Source of the DNA: Warburgia ugandensis | Lineage: Eukaryota; Streptophyta; Magnoliopsida; Canellales; Canellaceae | Assembly (NCBI GenBank): GCA_035236585.1 | Contig: CP141132.1 | Location: forward strand, 62,593,880-62,657,879 | Reading direction: 5' to 3' | Length of the DNA stretch: 64,000 nt | Part shown: positions 1 through 10,943 of the stretch, one piece after another | Position numbering within the stretch: the first letter of the stretch is position 1 | Layout of the letters: the number at the start of each line of letters is the position of its first letter | Notes under the pieces: model-generated | Seen by the model: the letters and a program-made list of their open reading frames with translations, nothing else | What the model was told of the DNA's origin: nothing | Database searches by the model: none | Program-made: the position numbers and the translations under genes

Positions 1-900
1 GATTGGATGAAATCGGATAGATTCAGAAGATAAAGTAAGACGTGCTATGGAAGAATCGTAATAAAAATTTCCAACCACCGGGTGATTCTAGCTTTCAATT
101 TATGAAGGATTTGTCAACCACAGATTGCTGCCTTTTGTTTTCCTAACTGCCAGCTACGTTTCAGGACCTTAAATCAGATTATGTTATAATTGCATAAATT
201 TCGTCCTTGGCCTACACGGTAAGATGGCCTTGACCACAGAAACAACTACACATTATTTATACTTCCACCAGCTCGTATTTTCTAGGTGCAAATATGCACA
301 TCCATGACATAACTGGCCTTGTTGATTCATGTAGCCCTTTGCTTAGTGTTTTTCTGGCTCTCCTAAAGGCCCGCAAATAAGAGGTTAGGCTGCATTTTGG
401 TACAGTTTTTTTCTTTTTCCTTTCAAAAAGAACTGAATGTTCGGTGAATATGGATTGGTATGCAGCATCTTAAAGCAGCAGCCTTAGAATCGTGGAAAGG
501 GTCTGATTTTGGGCCGGAAAAAAAGAGAATTCTTGGGCATGCGCGGCTCGTCCATGGCATTACCTAAAAGGTAGATGGTCTGGATCATTGAAAAGAAGGC
601 CCTCCACTTGAACTTTTGCCAGCTCTCCCCGGCTTTCAACGGTCTACCGTAACCGACAGTTGATTTTGCAAACCAAACCTCGGCAGATCTCGCCCACGAA
701 AATGATCAATTGACTATTGATTCCTGACGTAGACTTTTTATCTGTTTTTTGCTCCATACAAGCAGAGGTCACATGACTCACGAACTTAAAGGGGAAAAGG
801 TAAACAGACGGAGGCACGGGATCTAAATGGAATGAAGAGAAAAGAGCTTATTGGGTTTTGTTCTTCTCGCCTTCCTTCAATAATTCATCTGGATCCGTGA
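1..900. other. Upstream intergenic DNA, no gene seen
   Basis: No coding exon or recognisable repeat was found on either strand. The last part is presumably the upstream promoter region of the small gene that begins at 985. Confidence 0.4.
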
Positions 901-920
901 TTAACCAGAATACACGATCC

Positions 921-936
921 TATATTATATAAAGAC
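921..936 (+). promoter_or_regulatory. TATA box of the small three-exon gene
   Basis: The run TATATTATATAAAG lies about 50 bases before the ATG at 985. That spacing fits a plant RNA polymerase II core promoter with a short leader of about 25-30 bases. The call rests on motif and position only. Confidence 0.55.
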
Positions 937-984
937 CATTATAGAGATCATCTCGATGAGTCACATTTGCCGGAATTTCTCGAC

Positions 985-3144
985 ATGGCCTGCTTTTCTT
1001 GCTCTATCGAAATGGAGCCAAGGACCTTGAGCGAGGGAGAACTCAACAATGCCAGGGTAAATACTCTTTTAGCGTTCTTTCCTCCTGTTATATGAAGATG
1101 ATATTGTCTGCAGCACATTCACCAGTTATCCAGAGTAGATCAGAGCACGTCTTTAGTAGGCTATGCTAGCACCAAAAGACATCTCCTCAGATGATCCTAA
1201 TCACCATCGGTTTGTAGTCGAAAATGGATGTCTTACAAAGCTTGCAGGGAAAAGACAATGCGGATCTTAGCAGACCAGAAGCTAACGTCATAAGACAAAC
1301 AAAATTTTTTGTACATGGAACCGAAGCTTATATGAATGGCTTGGATCAATAACTAACTGGTCTGCGGCTCTCTTATTCTGAATGTTGAACACACATCTGC
1401 TCTATGCATTACTCGATTAGCAAGCATGATGATTATGCTACTTTAGTTCTTTACTTCTTTGCTTGGGGGGGAAGGATTCGAGACTTATACCTGATTACTA
1501 AACTTTTTATTAGCTGAGTTTATCCTTTGTGCCATTTACATCTTAAACCTTTCAGGCTCTTTGTTTGAGGTTCTCAGAAAAGGATTTGGCAAACCCCAAC
1601 CAAAGATTGCAGGTTCAAGTCCGCTCTCCCAAATTCACACACGCATACACATAGAGAGAAAATAAAAAGGAAAAAAGAAAGACCTCATAAAAAACAGAAA
1701 ACGGGACTTTTTAGCTAAACCTGTTTTTCGCATAGCCAGGAAAAGAAAGTCACATATGCAACCAACTCTGGCACCTACATATTCTCAGAGTTTTGATTCA
1801 GGAACAGTTCAGCAAGCCAAATCCTTGAATAATTAAGAAAACATTTAAGAACACTAATATGGAGAAAACTCAAATGTTAACATCCTCACTTTTCTGACTA
1901 GATCAAGTATATCAATTATGTCAAAAAGCATCAGATGATGGATATCAAAAATTTCCATCCCATTAACTTTCCATTGATTTTAACAAATAACATATGAGAC
2001 ATTAACAAATTATTCGAGAAGTCATGGTTTTAATGAATTTAATTTGATTTAAATGGGGGAAACTCTAAAATTACTTTCACCTTTTGGAGTTTAAAATGGT
2101 GACAGAAAATTCGGCTTCCAGAATAGTTCCAGTTACTCAAAGAATTTTGTAACTACGGCCTAGACAAAGATTGTTACATGCATTCTAAACAGCCAGTCCT
2201 GGCTCCCTATCCCCAAAACAAACAACCCCAATATGAGTTAACTTCAGTACTTTCTGTTGCTTCATAGAAAATGAGAGCCTCAACTAAAAGTATACAATAT
2301 CAACAGCCTTTGAATGGCTTACAAAGGGGCGACAAATTACATGCTCTTTTAAACTTTGATGGTAGTAATTTCTATGTGGAACCAATGAGAATTTACAAGC
2401 TGACACAGTTGACATTTCAATGCAGGAAGCTGCAGTAGCCATAGTACAAAAGAAGGAACCGGATGAAGCTTCCAATATTTTCACTGAGGTTATACTTATC
2501 TTATTTTGTAATAATTGCTTCTCAAATCTTATATGAGTATTTCAATTTGCTGGCTTTTGCAAATAAATTTGGGGACCCGAATTGGTCATCTTTTGGGCCG
2601 CATTTTAGATACCCATTGTGCCCAAAGCACCTCTATTGATGATGCCAACAATTATAACTGGGTAGGTAAGAGTTGTTTGACTCAGGATGTTTCCACAAAA
2701 TAAAAAGAAAGGAATCGAGAACGTTGGGAGGATTAACCACCATTGAGTCAGAAGCGTTCTGCGTGCCGCATATCTAATTAAGATTTGGGCTAGAAGATAA
2801 ACGGTTTGTGTCATTAGCTGATTAGCTGTGTGAGACATCAGTAACATTGTACCTCCATGCGAATAGGCGAACACTACATAACAACTCATCTGCAGGCGTG
2901 TGCTTGTACATACATACATACTAGTTTGAAAATTCAGTGTCGAAGGCACATCTCTTAGTTTAACGCTGATGATTTTATGTTGTTTTTGTAGGGAATGAGA
3001 CCTGTTACCTCAATGAAAGACGTGGAAAAGGTGCAAATGAGAGGCCGGCTCCTTGATATCAAGGAGAGTGCCGAAAACATCACCACCTTAGAAGAAACCC
3101 CTGTCACAACAAAGATTAGGGAGTCTCTTTCATCTCCCTTCTGA
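985..3144 (+). CDS. Small plant protein of unknown function, three coding exons
   Basis: Coding exons lie at 985-1056, 2426-2488 and 2992-3144. All junctions are phase 0, with donors AGG|GTAAAT and GAG|GTTATA and acceptors TGCAG| and TTGTAG|. The spliced product has 95 residues. It starts MACFSCSIEMEPRTLSEGE, runs through ELNNAREAAVAIVQKKEPDE and ASNIFTEGMRPVTSM, and ends KIRESLSSPF. The first half looks helical, with a pattern of the kind ELNxARxxAxxIVxxK...EAxxIFxEG. I believe I have seen this pattern in short plant proteins without known function, but I cannot name the family. The second half is polar and Glu/Thr rich. There is no signal peptide or membrane segment. A second in-frame Met at residue 10 (position 1012) could be the true start. 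The exact fit of three short exons, with phases and splice sites agreeing, argues for a real gene. Introns are 1369 and 503 bases. Confidence 0.72.
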
Positions 3145-4077
3145 AAACTTGCTAATATATCCAAGAACCATTAGTTCATACTCAGGCTATGTAAAGCTAA
3201 TTAAAGAAGAAAAGGAAAAGCAAAAAGGGGCCATGTACACAGATATTAGATATTAGAGAATGCCAAATGAGTTGAATTTCTTGCTATTATTTTCCCGCAT
3301 GGACTTTGTATTGCAAGATTACATTGTAATATTATCTTCTCTGAGGCAACTTTAATAATTTGTGCAAATTGAACAATAATTCCGAAAGGCAAGTTGACCT
3401 TATGATAGGGCATTCTACTATTCAAGACACTAATATGTGTATCTGCAATCTAATAAACCAAAGTTTCTCATGTGCTAACCTTCTAACGATGTTGCTGAAC
3501 TAAGGAGCCTCTTTCATCTCCCTTCTGAAAACTTGCCAATATATCCAATAGCCGTTAGTTCATGCTTAGGCTATGGAAAACTAAAGGAGAAAAGGAAAAG
3601 CAATAAGGGGACATGTACATAGAAATGAGAGTGCCAAATGAGTTGAATTTCTGCTATTGTTTTCCCCATGGACTTTTGAATGGTAAATGGATTTGAACCT
3701 ACAACCTCTTCGTTGTGAGATGGGAAAACCAACTCAGCTGAGTGCTCAAAATAGCCTCTTGCAGAAAATAAGGTAAGGATGCATACTATTGACCCTTGTG
3801 GTCTGCCCCTTCCCCGAACCTTACATTCGAAAGAGCTTCATGCACTGAGGCTGTTCGTTTTTTCTTTTTGCCATGGACTTGGATTGCAAGATTACAGTCT
3901 AATATTATCTTCTCTAAGGGAACTTTAACAATTTGTGTGCATATTGAACAACATTCTCGAAAGGTAAGTTAACCATATGATAGGGCATTCTACTATTTAA
4001 GACACTAATTTATGTATCCACAACTTAATAAACCAAAGTTTCTCATGTGCTAACCTTCTGACAATGTTACTGAGCTC
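3119..4077. repeat. Tandem duplication covering the small gene's 3' end
   Basis: Unit 1 (about 3119-3504) begins in the last 26 bases of the small gene's coding exon. Unit 2 (about 3505-4077) repeats it, including the stretch TTTCATCTCCCTTCTGAAAA that carries the stop codon. Landmarks recur in order, for example GTGCCAAATGAGTTGAATTT-like, GATAGGGCATTCTACTATT and AACCAAAGTTTCTCATGTGC. Unit 2 is longer because a SINE was inserted into it (3676-3870). The copies differ at scattered sites, so the duplication is not recent. Confidence 0.85.
3676..3870 (+). mobile_element. Au-like SINE with an antisense tRNA-like head
   Basis: The element is bounded by a 10-base target duplication, CCATGGACTT (3666-3675 and 3871-3880). 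The 3' half matches the plant Au SINE body: AGCCTCTTGCAGAAA, then GACCCTTGTGGTCTGCCCCT, then GAGCTTCATGCACTGAGGCTG and a T-rich tail. The head is unusual. Read on the minus strand it shows an A box (CAGCTGAGTTGG, 3729-3740) and a B box (GGTTCAAATCC, 3689-3699), so the tRNA-like promoter points away from the body. The target duplication encloses head and body, so they moved as one unit. Confidence 0.8.
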
Positions 4078-4290
4078 CGTTATCTTTTTGGTGGAAAATA
4101 CAAGCAAAGTTATTAAATAGAATATGTTTCTATTGAGATTTCCATAGACTGCATAAGTCATCAACCAAGGGCCAATTTGTATACAAAATTCAGTCACTAT
4201 TTCCAAATAACTCTCTTTATATTAAGGTATATTTGAAGCCATTAACTACATCATTTGAATGTACATTTGCATATTTAGATAATATACAAA
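4078..4290. other. AT-rich spacer, nothing recognised
   Basis: Short AT-rich stretch between the tandem duplication and the hairpin repeat array. Open frames are short and unlike known proteins. Confidence 0.3.
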
Positions 4291-4985
4291 CACTACTAAA
4301 ATTGATGTTTTCTAAGACGACAATAAGAAAATGGTTATCACGCAACTTTCTTATTAAAATAAATCTAAGGCAATTATAAAATAAAAAAAAACTATATTGT
4401 CTAATATAATTTAATAAGACTCTTTCTCAAAATTTTTCTTAAAAAGTCTAGAGGTAGTTAAAAATTTTGAATTTCTTCATGGGAAGAACTTATGAAGATG
4501 GTTAGAAAAAATCATCTTAAAAATACAATATACTTAAGAAGATAGTTTTAAAAACTGTCTTAAAAAATACAATGTAGAGATGGTTAGAGAAAACTATCCT
4601 ATAAATATAATGCATTTAACATGATGTTTAGAAAAACTATCTTAAAAAAATATAATCTAAAGATGGTTAGAAAAAATTCGTCTTAAAAAATATAATGTAC
4701 TTAAGAAGATCGTTAGAAAAACCATCTTAAAAATACAATATAGTTAAGAAGACAGTAAGAAAAAATAGTCTTAAAAATACAATATAAAGATGGTTAGAAA
4801 GAATTAGTCTTAAAAAATATAATGTACTTATGAAAATAGTTAGAGAAAATCATGATAAAAAAGACAATGTAAAGATGCTTAAAAAAAACATCTTAAAAGA
4901 TACAATGTACTTAAGAAGATGGTTGGAGAAAACCATCTTAAAAAATACTTTTAGGAAAGAATAATGAATTACAAGATCTATAGTG
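4291..4985. mobile_element. CACTA-like DNA transposon remnant with subterminal repeats
   Basis: The block starts CACTACTAAAATTG, like plant CACTA termini (CACTACAAGAAAA type). Within about ten bases it enters related hairpin motifs, and the hairpin array fills 4493-4950. CACTA elements are known to carry such subterminal arrays as transposase binding sites. A TAGTG occurs at 4981-4985, but the bases beyond it do not match the left end and there is no 3-base target duplication, so the right limit is doubtful. No transposase is present. The class call is an inference. Confidence 0.4.
4493..4950. repeat. Hairpin tandem array of about 11 units
   Basis: Units alternate between about 39 and 44 bases. 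Each reads roughly AAGATGGTTAGAAAAAACCA then TCTTAAAAATACAATGTA, so each has its own inverted repeat, with GATGGTT pairing with AACCATC. In several units a change in one arm is matched in the other (for example GACAGT or ATAGTT with ACTGTC), but in others it is not. The array is noncoding. Confidence 0.8.
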
Positions 4986-5169
4986 GTTAAAAAGAAAGTT
5001 TCTTTTGTTGCACTAATCTTAATGTGAATTAGTTCATGAAAAGAGAATTGGATACACTTATGCTTAATATTTAAAGAGACTTCTAAATTACGAATATTAG
5101 GTAGACTTGTAGTTAAATGAAACTTGGTAGTAGAGATAAGGTTAATGTTTTGATCATAAATAGTTGAAC

Positions 5170-7745
5170 GAAGAGACTATAATGAATATGTAACCACTAT
5201 CAAGAATCGATGAATTGTTGGATTAGTTTCAAGAAGCAAGAATATTTTAAAAAATCTATCTTAGATTGAGTTATCATCAGCTCAAGACCAAAGATGAAGA
5301 TATTGCTAGAACAATTTCAAAACAAGGCATTACTAGAAACCATTATAATACTTTTTGGTTAACCAATGCTCAGGCAGTTTTCATGGACCTGATGAATAGG
5401 ATCTTTAATTTATTTCTTGACAAGTTTGTTATCATCTTCACTGATTACAACTTAATCTTTTCTCAGAATCCTGAGGATCATGTAAAACACTTGAGGACTA
5501 TTCTACAAGTGTTGAGAGAATAGAAGTTGTACACAAAACTAAACAAATATGAATTTGGTTTGAGAAAGTGGCATATCTAGGTCACGTAATTTCAAACAAA
5601 AAAAAAAAATCTAATCTCTGTATGTCCTTATAAATAGAAGTAATGAAGAAATGGGAAAGACCAACTAACATAATAGATTTCAGAGTTTCTTAAGCTTGTA
5701 GGGTATTACATACGATTTCTTGAAGGGTTCTCTCAACTTGCTAATCCTTTATCAAAAATGACTCAGAAGAATTTGAAATTTATCTAGAATGAAGATTGTG
5801 AGAAAAGTTATAAAGAGTTAAAGACTCAACTAACATCAGCACCAATCTTAATGTTTCTTGATTAAAATGGGGAATTTGTCATCTATTGTGATGCTTGAGG
5901 AAAGGATTGGGGTGTGCACCAATGCAAAAAGGATTAGCAGTAACATATGCATCTAGATAGTTGAATAGATATGAACAAAACTACCCAATTCATGATTGGA
6001 GTTTGTTGTAGTAGTTTTTGCACTAAAAATATGGACACACTACTTTTATGGTGAATAGTTCAAAGTCTATATGGATGACAAGCTTCTAAAGTACCTATAT
6101 ACTCACAGAAACACTTGAACATGAGATAGAGAAGCTAGGTAGATTTCCTAAAAGATTATGACTTTATGATCCACTATCATCAAAGCAAGAACATAGTAAT
6201 AGATGCCTTAAGCAAAAGGTTCTATAGATTTCTAGCACATATGATGATGAGAGAGTGGAAATTATTAGATAAAGCTAAGGATTGAAATTTGATGGTAAAA
6301 AATGAAAACCCTGAAGTGACTTTTGCAAACTTAAGAGTTGAACCAATTTTAGTCCGACACATTAAAGAGGTTTAGAATAGTGATGGTCACTTGACAAGTA
6401 TCATGATGAAGTCAAACAGGGAAATAAATCAAAGTTTGAAATTGAAAATGACAATGCTCTAAGATTCAAAGGAAGATTATGTGTTCCAAATGATGCAAAT
6501 TAGAATGAGATTATTAAATGAAGCACACATGTCTAAGTATATGGTACATCCAACAAGTACTAAGATGTATCAAGATCTAAGAAAGCCAAATTTGGTGAAA
6601 CAACATGAAGACAGAGATAACACTTAGTATCTAAGTGCTTGATGTGTCAACATATCAAAGTTGAACATCAAAAACCTATGGGAGCACTGCAACCATTAAC
6701 GATACCAAAATAGAAATGGAAGCACATTACTATGGTTTTTGTAATTGGGTTACCAAAGACTAAAGTAATCATGATAGTATCTAGGTGATTCTAGATAGGT
6801 TAATTAAGTGATCTCATTTCCTAGCTATCAAGATGACTAACTCTTTAGATCATTTATCTAGAATCTGCATCAGAGAAGTGGTAAGACTTCATGGAATACC
6901 CATGACTATCGTATCAGACAAACATTCGAAGTATATGTCTTGGTTTTGGAGGGATTTACATGAGGCAATGGGTACATAATTGAATTTTAGCATAGGCTTT
7001 CATCCTAAAAAAAAAAGGATAATTAGAAAGGAGTATCCAAATACTTGAGGATTTGTTAAGAGCTTGTATCATAGACTTGAAAGGAAATTGGGATGATCAT
7101 CTTTCCTTAATAAAGTTTGCACATAACAATAGTTACCAATCCAATATAAAGATGGCACCATGCAAAACCTTGTTTAGAAGGAAGTGTGTGTCCCAATATA
7201 TTGGGAAGAAGTAGGTGAATGAATGATACTCAGTGTAGAGTTGATTGAACAAATAACAGAAAAGGTCAAGTTGATCCGCAAATGAGACGAAACACCTTAG
7301 AGCAGACAAAAAAGTTACGCAAACAATCAACAAATAGAAATGTAGTTCATGATTGGTGATCATGTATTTTTTGAAAATGTCACCTACTAAAGGAGTCATG
7401 AGGTTTCAAAAGAAAGGAAAATTGAGTCCAAGATTCATCAACTCTTCAAGATTTTGGAGAAGATTGGAGACGTTTTCATACAAGATAGCTTTACATCCAC
7501 AGGAACCAACATTTGCAATGTCTTTCACATATCAATGCAACAAAAGTGCATATAGGATCCATCTCATGTCTTGAATTTTGGGTTGATACAAGGGAGAGAG
7601 GTTTTGACATATATAGAAAGACCAATTCAAATCCTAGACCTGCCAATTCTAAGACAAACATAACTACATCAATTAAAGTGTTATGACAAGATCATTCATT
7701 GGAAGAAGATACATGAGAAAGGGAAGTTGAAATCAAGATAAAATA
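5170..7745 (+). mobile_element. Ty3/gypsy pol fossil, chromovirus-like
   Basis: The translation gives recognisable pieces in the usual gypsy order: reverse transcriptase (about 5170-5620, with the SYHQLKTKDEDI and NAQAVFMDLMNRIFNLFLDKF blocks), RNase H (about 5860-6230), and the integrase zinc-finger and core region (about 6500-7250). A C-terminal stretch with FHISMQQK-type wording follows. The order and wording are closest to plant Tekay/Del chromoviruses. Gag and protease are not seen and paired LTRs were not found. The copy is old and broken, with many breaks. Confidence 0.85.
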
Positions 7746-8089
7746 CCTTTACTTGTTTTAAATTGTACCTTAATTTAAATTATAGGTAGAAGACATTATT
7801 TTATTATAAAAGTTATATTTAATTTATAAATAGAAAAGGAAAAAGACTATTTAAGGGAAGAAGGAGAACCAGTCGACACTCCTCCTACATTCTTCTTTTG
7901 TCTCTTGCTTATCTCCCACTCTAGAATAGATTTTTCATCTACTACTAAGAAGATGACAATCTCTCTCTTTCTAGTGCATGCAAAATTTATTCTGGATTCT
8001 TTGGAAAAGAAGATCTATTTGATAGAATGTTGCATGATTTCATTCAAAAGCAGTCATAATCTTCTTCTCCGATGATGGTAGCCTCAGAC
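7746..8089. other. Noncoding stretch after the gypsy fossil
   Basis: The stretch contains a TATTTAAGGG motif and a pyrimidine-rich segment and may be part of an LTR or 3' untranslated DNA of the gypsy element. No matching second copy is present in the window, so this stays open. Confidence 0.3.
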
Positions 8090-9212
8090 CCTCTTCATCA
8101 GTAGCCTTAATACTAGGTGAGAATTTTCCATACAATATAAGTTAATGGTTATGGATATTTACATTAACAGATGGAAGAAAGGAAATAAATTTAATACGTG
8201 TCCAAAAACTAAGTGGTGGAACTTAAAAGGAGAGAAGATAACATCATTCACACACAAGTTAATGGTAGAAGGAAAGTGGAACAATCAAATAGAAGCAAGC
8301 ATCATGTGGACTGATATGACCGAGTCCATTAAGAAAGTGGCAAAAGATGTTTTAGGAGTATCTAAAGGTAACAGACAACCAGTAAAGGAAACTAGGTGGT
8401 GGAATGAAATAGTGTAAAAAGTTATTAAAGAGAAACGAGTGCATTTTAAAGCATGGGGGAGGGCTAGAAGTAATAAAGGCTTTAAATAGTATAAGAATGC
8501 TAAAAAGACTACTAAGAGAGTAGTGAGTGAGGCTAAATTCAAAGCGTATATTGATCTCTATAACCTATTAGGGTTAAGATAAGGTGAGAAAGATGTGTTC
8601 AAACTGGCAAAAACAAGAAATGGAAGAGTATAGACTTAGACCATGTTAAATGCATTAAAAGTGATGACCAAAGGGTACTCATCAAAGATGACGAGAACAA
8701 TCAAAAATGAAAAAGTTACTTTAGAAGATGATAAAGGACAAATTATTGAGAATATAGAGATGAAGGAATAGTAAATCCAAATAATGTTAGAGTATATAAA
8801 TACAACTATAGGACCAGGATACTTGAAGTGAAAGAGGCAAAAAGATGAAACTAGGAAAGGCTTTAGGGTGCTCTAAGATACCAATAGAGGTTTGAAATTA
8901 TATAGGAGATACTAGAGAAGTTTGGCTGATAAAGTTGTTTAATAAGATTGTAGAATGAAAGAAAATGCTAAACAAATAGAGGAAAAGCATTATCGTAACA
9001 ATTTATAAGAATAAAGGAGACATATAGAGTTGCACTAATTATAGTGGGATTAAGCTTATGAGCCACACCATGAAACTTTGGAAAGAGAAATTGAGAAGAG
9101 GTAATGAAATGAGACGTGTGTATCGGAAACCAATTTGGTTTCATGCCTAGGAGGTCTACCATGGAAACTCTTTTTCTCATTAGACAATTGATGGAGAAGA
9201 GAAAATAATGGA
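8090..9212 (+). mobile_element. RTE-clade LINE fragment
   Basis: The wording follows the LINE copy at 16547 and beyond: LILGENFPYN, IYINRWKKGNKFNTCPK, KWWNLKGEKI, KKVAKDVLGVSKGNRQPVKE, then IYKNKGD, CTNYSGIKLMSHTMKL and a degraded FMPGRSTMEALFLIRQLME. This covers the linker after the endonuclease and the N-terminal part of the reverse transcriptase. It starts inside the ORF and stops in the reverse transcriptase, so it is truncated at both ends. Several in-frame stops and frameshifts make it nonfunctional. Confidence 0.85.
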
Positions 9213-9293
9213 GGAAACTCCAGCAATGTCGGACCCAAGCCCAAATAAAAAATGAGGAGGGTTTTGCAATAGATGTCAACCGGCAAGTAAAAC

Positions 9294-9430
9294 CTTTTTG
9301 AAGAAGTTGAAGATGATTTCATTATTTTCTCTTCTTACTTACAAATGAATATGCATATATATATATATATATATATTATCTTGTAAATAAGAAGAGAAAA
9401 TAATAAAAATTATCTTCAATTTCTTCAAAG
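9294..9430. mobile_element. MITE-like inverted repeat around an AT microsatellite
   Basis: Two arms of about 45-50 bases (9294-9344 and 9381-9430) are imperfect reverse complements. GAAGATGATTTCATTATTTT pairs with AAAATAATAAAAATTATCTTC, and TTCTCTTCTTACTTACAA pairs with TTGTAAATAAGAAGAGAA. The loop is largely (AT)n. No clear target duplication was seen, so a chance-expanded palindrome remains possible. Confidence 0.5.
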
Positions 9431-9439
9431 TATAACAAC

Positions 9440-9684
9440 CCTAACCTGCCCATGAATCGATCACTAACATCCCCTCAAGGTAGGGTGTCCCCCATAAGAG
9501 ACATGCTGCATCGAATCTCGGGTGCAGTGGAAAATGAGCAAGGGTCGCTAAGGTGTTCCCCCTAGAGTCACGTGAATCATCAAATCCCAGGTGTAATGGA
9601 AAATGGGCCAAGGGCTACTAGAGCATCTCCTCAAAAGTGACGCACTACATTAGAACCCAAGTGCAGTGGATAGTAGGCATGGGT
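9440..9684 (+). repeat. Tandem monomers at the 5' end of an RTE LINE
   Basis: Units of about 70 bases occur at 9500-9568 and 9569-9638, with a third partial unit to about 9684 and part of one before 9500. The shared wording is AATCCCAGGTGTAATGGAAA then ATGGGCCAAGGG. They lie just upstream of the LINE reading frame that resumes at 16547. Confidence 0.6.
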
Positions 9685-9781
9685 TCATGTCATGGGGGTT
9701 GAGAAGTGTGTGGGTAAATAGGCTAGCTCAAAAGATAAGATTCATATCACCACAAGAAATATACAAACATTGGCAAGTAAG

Positions 9782-10385
9782 TGTAACAGCTGAGGGTCCC
9801 AATGCAATGATATTGTTGGCTTTGGCCTTTTGGCCACACGGCTTTGCTCTTCTTTGTAGGGAAAACCACTCGTTGCAAGGAGAGTTTCCCGAACTCTTAT
9901 AACTAGCCAGTTTCTTTTCTCTTAGCAATGTCGGACTAACTCTCAATACCTAACCCCTATCCCTCTCCTGAGACTTTTGGCCTGCCTCAATTAGTGTCTG
10001 ACCTCACCTACATTGTTAGACCACAGAGCGTCACCTCTCCCCACCATAGGGGACATTCATCCTCACATGGCCTTTTTTACCAGACGCAACCACATGTGGT
10101 TAGTCACACATCGGGTCAGAAGTAAGCTCTGATACCAACTGTAAGAGCGGGGGTCGCAATGCAACGATATTGTCTGCTTTGGCCTTTTGGCCACATGGTT
10201 TTGCTCTTCCTCGTAAGGAAAACCAGTCATTACAAGGAGAGTTCCCTGAAACTCTTATAACTACCCCAGTTTCTTTCCCCTTAGAGATGTGGGACTAACT
10301 CTCAATACCTAGCCCGCGTCCCTCGCTTAAGACTTTTGGCTAACCTCAGTCGGTGTCTGACCTCACTCGGCTTATCAAAGTGTCA
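9782..10385 (-). mobile_element. Old TRIM (miniature LTR retrotransposon)
   Basis: Two direct repeats, 9782-10033 (252 bases) and 10140-10385 (246 bases), share long wording such as CTTTGGCCTTTTGGCCACA and GACTAACTCTCAATACCTA. In element orientation both run TG...CA. Next to the inner LTR is the complement of TGGTATCAGAGC (10126-10137), the usual initiator-tRNA-Met primer site, and a purine tract lies at the other LTR. The interior is about 106 bases and noncoding. It is the same family as the young TRIM at 40348-40945. The LTRs differ at many sites, so the copy is old. Confidence 0.85.
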
Positions 10386-10943
10386 CCTACTAGAATGACC
10401 CAAGTTTTTATAAGACTTTTTAAATACAAAAGACATTTACCTAGCCAGATCGATCTCTATTGAAAATCATTTTTGAAAATCAAATAATAGTAGAAGAATC
10501 TTTTCTTTTAAATTCACTTTGAAAACCTTGGTGTCATTTTTCTTTTCTCAAAACAAGGATTCTAAGTGAAATGATCGCTCATTTCTACCAAAAATCTAGT
10601 AGAGTTTCCTCTATTTTTTGGACAATAGACATTTAACGCATGTCATTGCGAAGTACCTAATAAACATTCATTTGAATTTCAAAATATAATTGGAGACTCC
10701 ATCTCCTTTTCAAAACATCTAACATGCAACATTCCCAAGATTTGTCAATCACAGCCCAATTACAATGTAAATCACACATGAGGTAGAAACATTACCTATA
10801 GTCAACATAATTTAAGTTTCGCATATAAACTCTAGATTACCTTGCTTTTCATCTTCTTGAAATCTTCAAGTGATTTTTCTTAGAGCTCTAATCTTCTTTC
10901 TAATTCTTTTCGAGTTGACCTGTGGTAAAAATAGTAGGGTGAG

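Noticed and set aside
4981-4985. TAGTG as the right end of a complete CACTA element starting at 4291
   Set aside because: The inverted-repeat match does not go beyond the five bases, and the flanking triplets differ.
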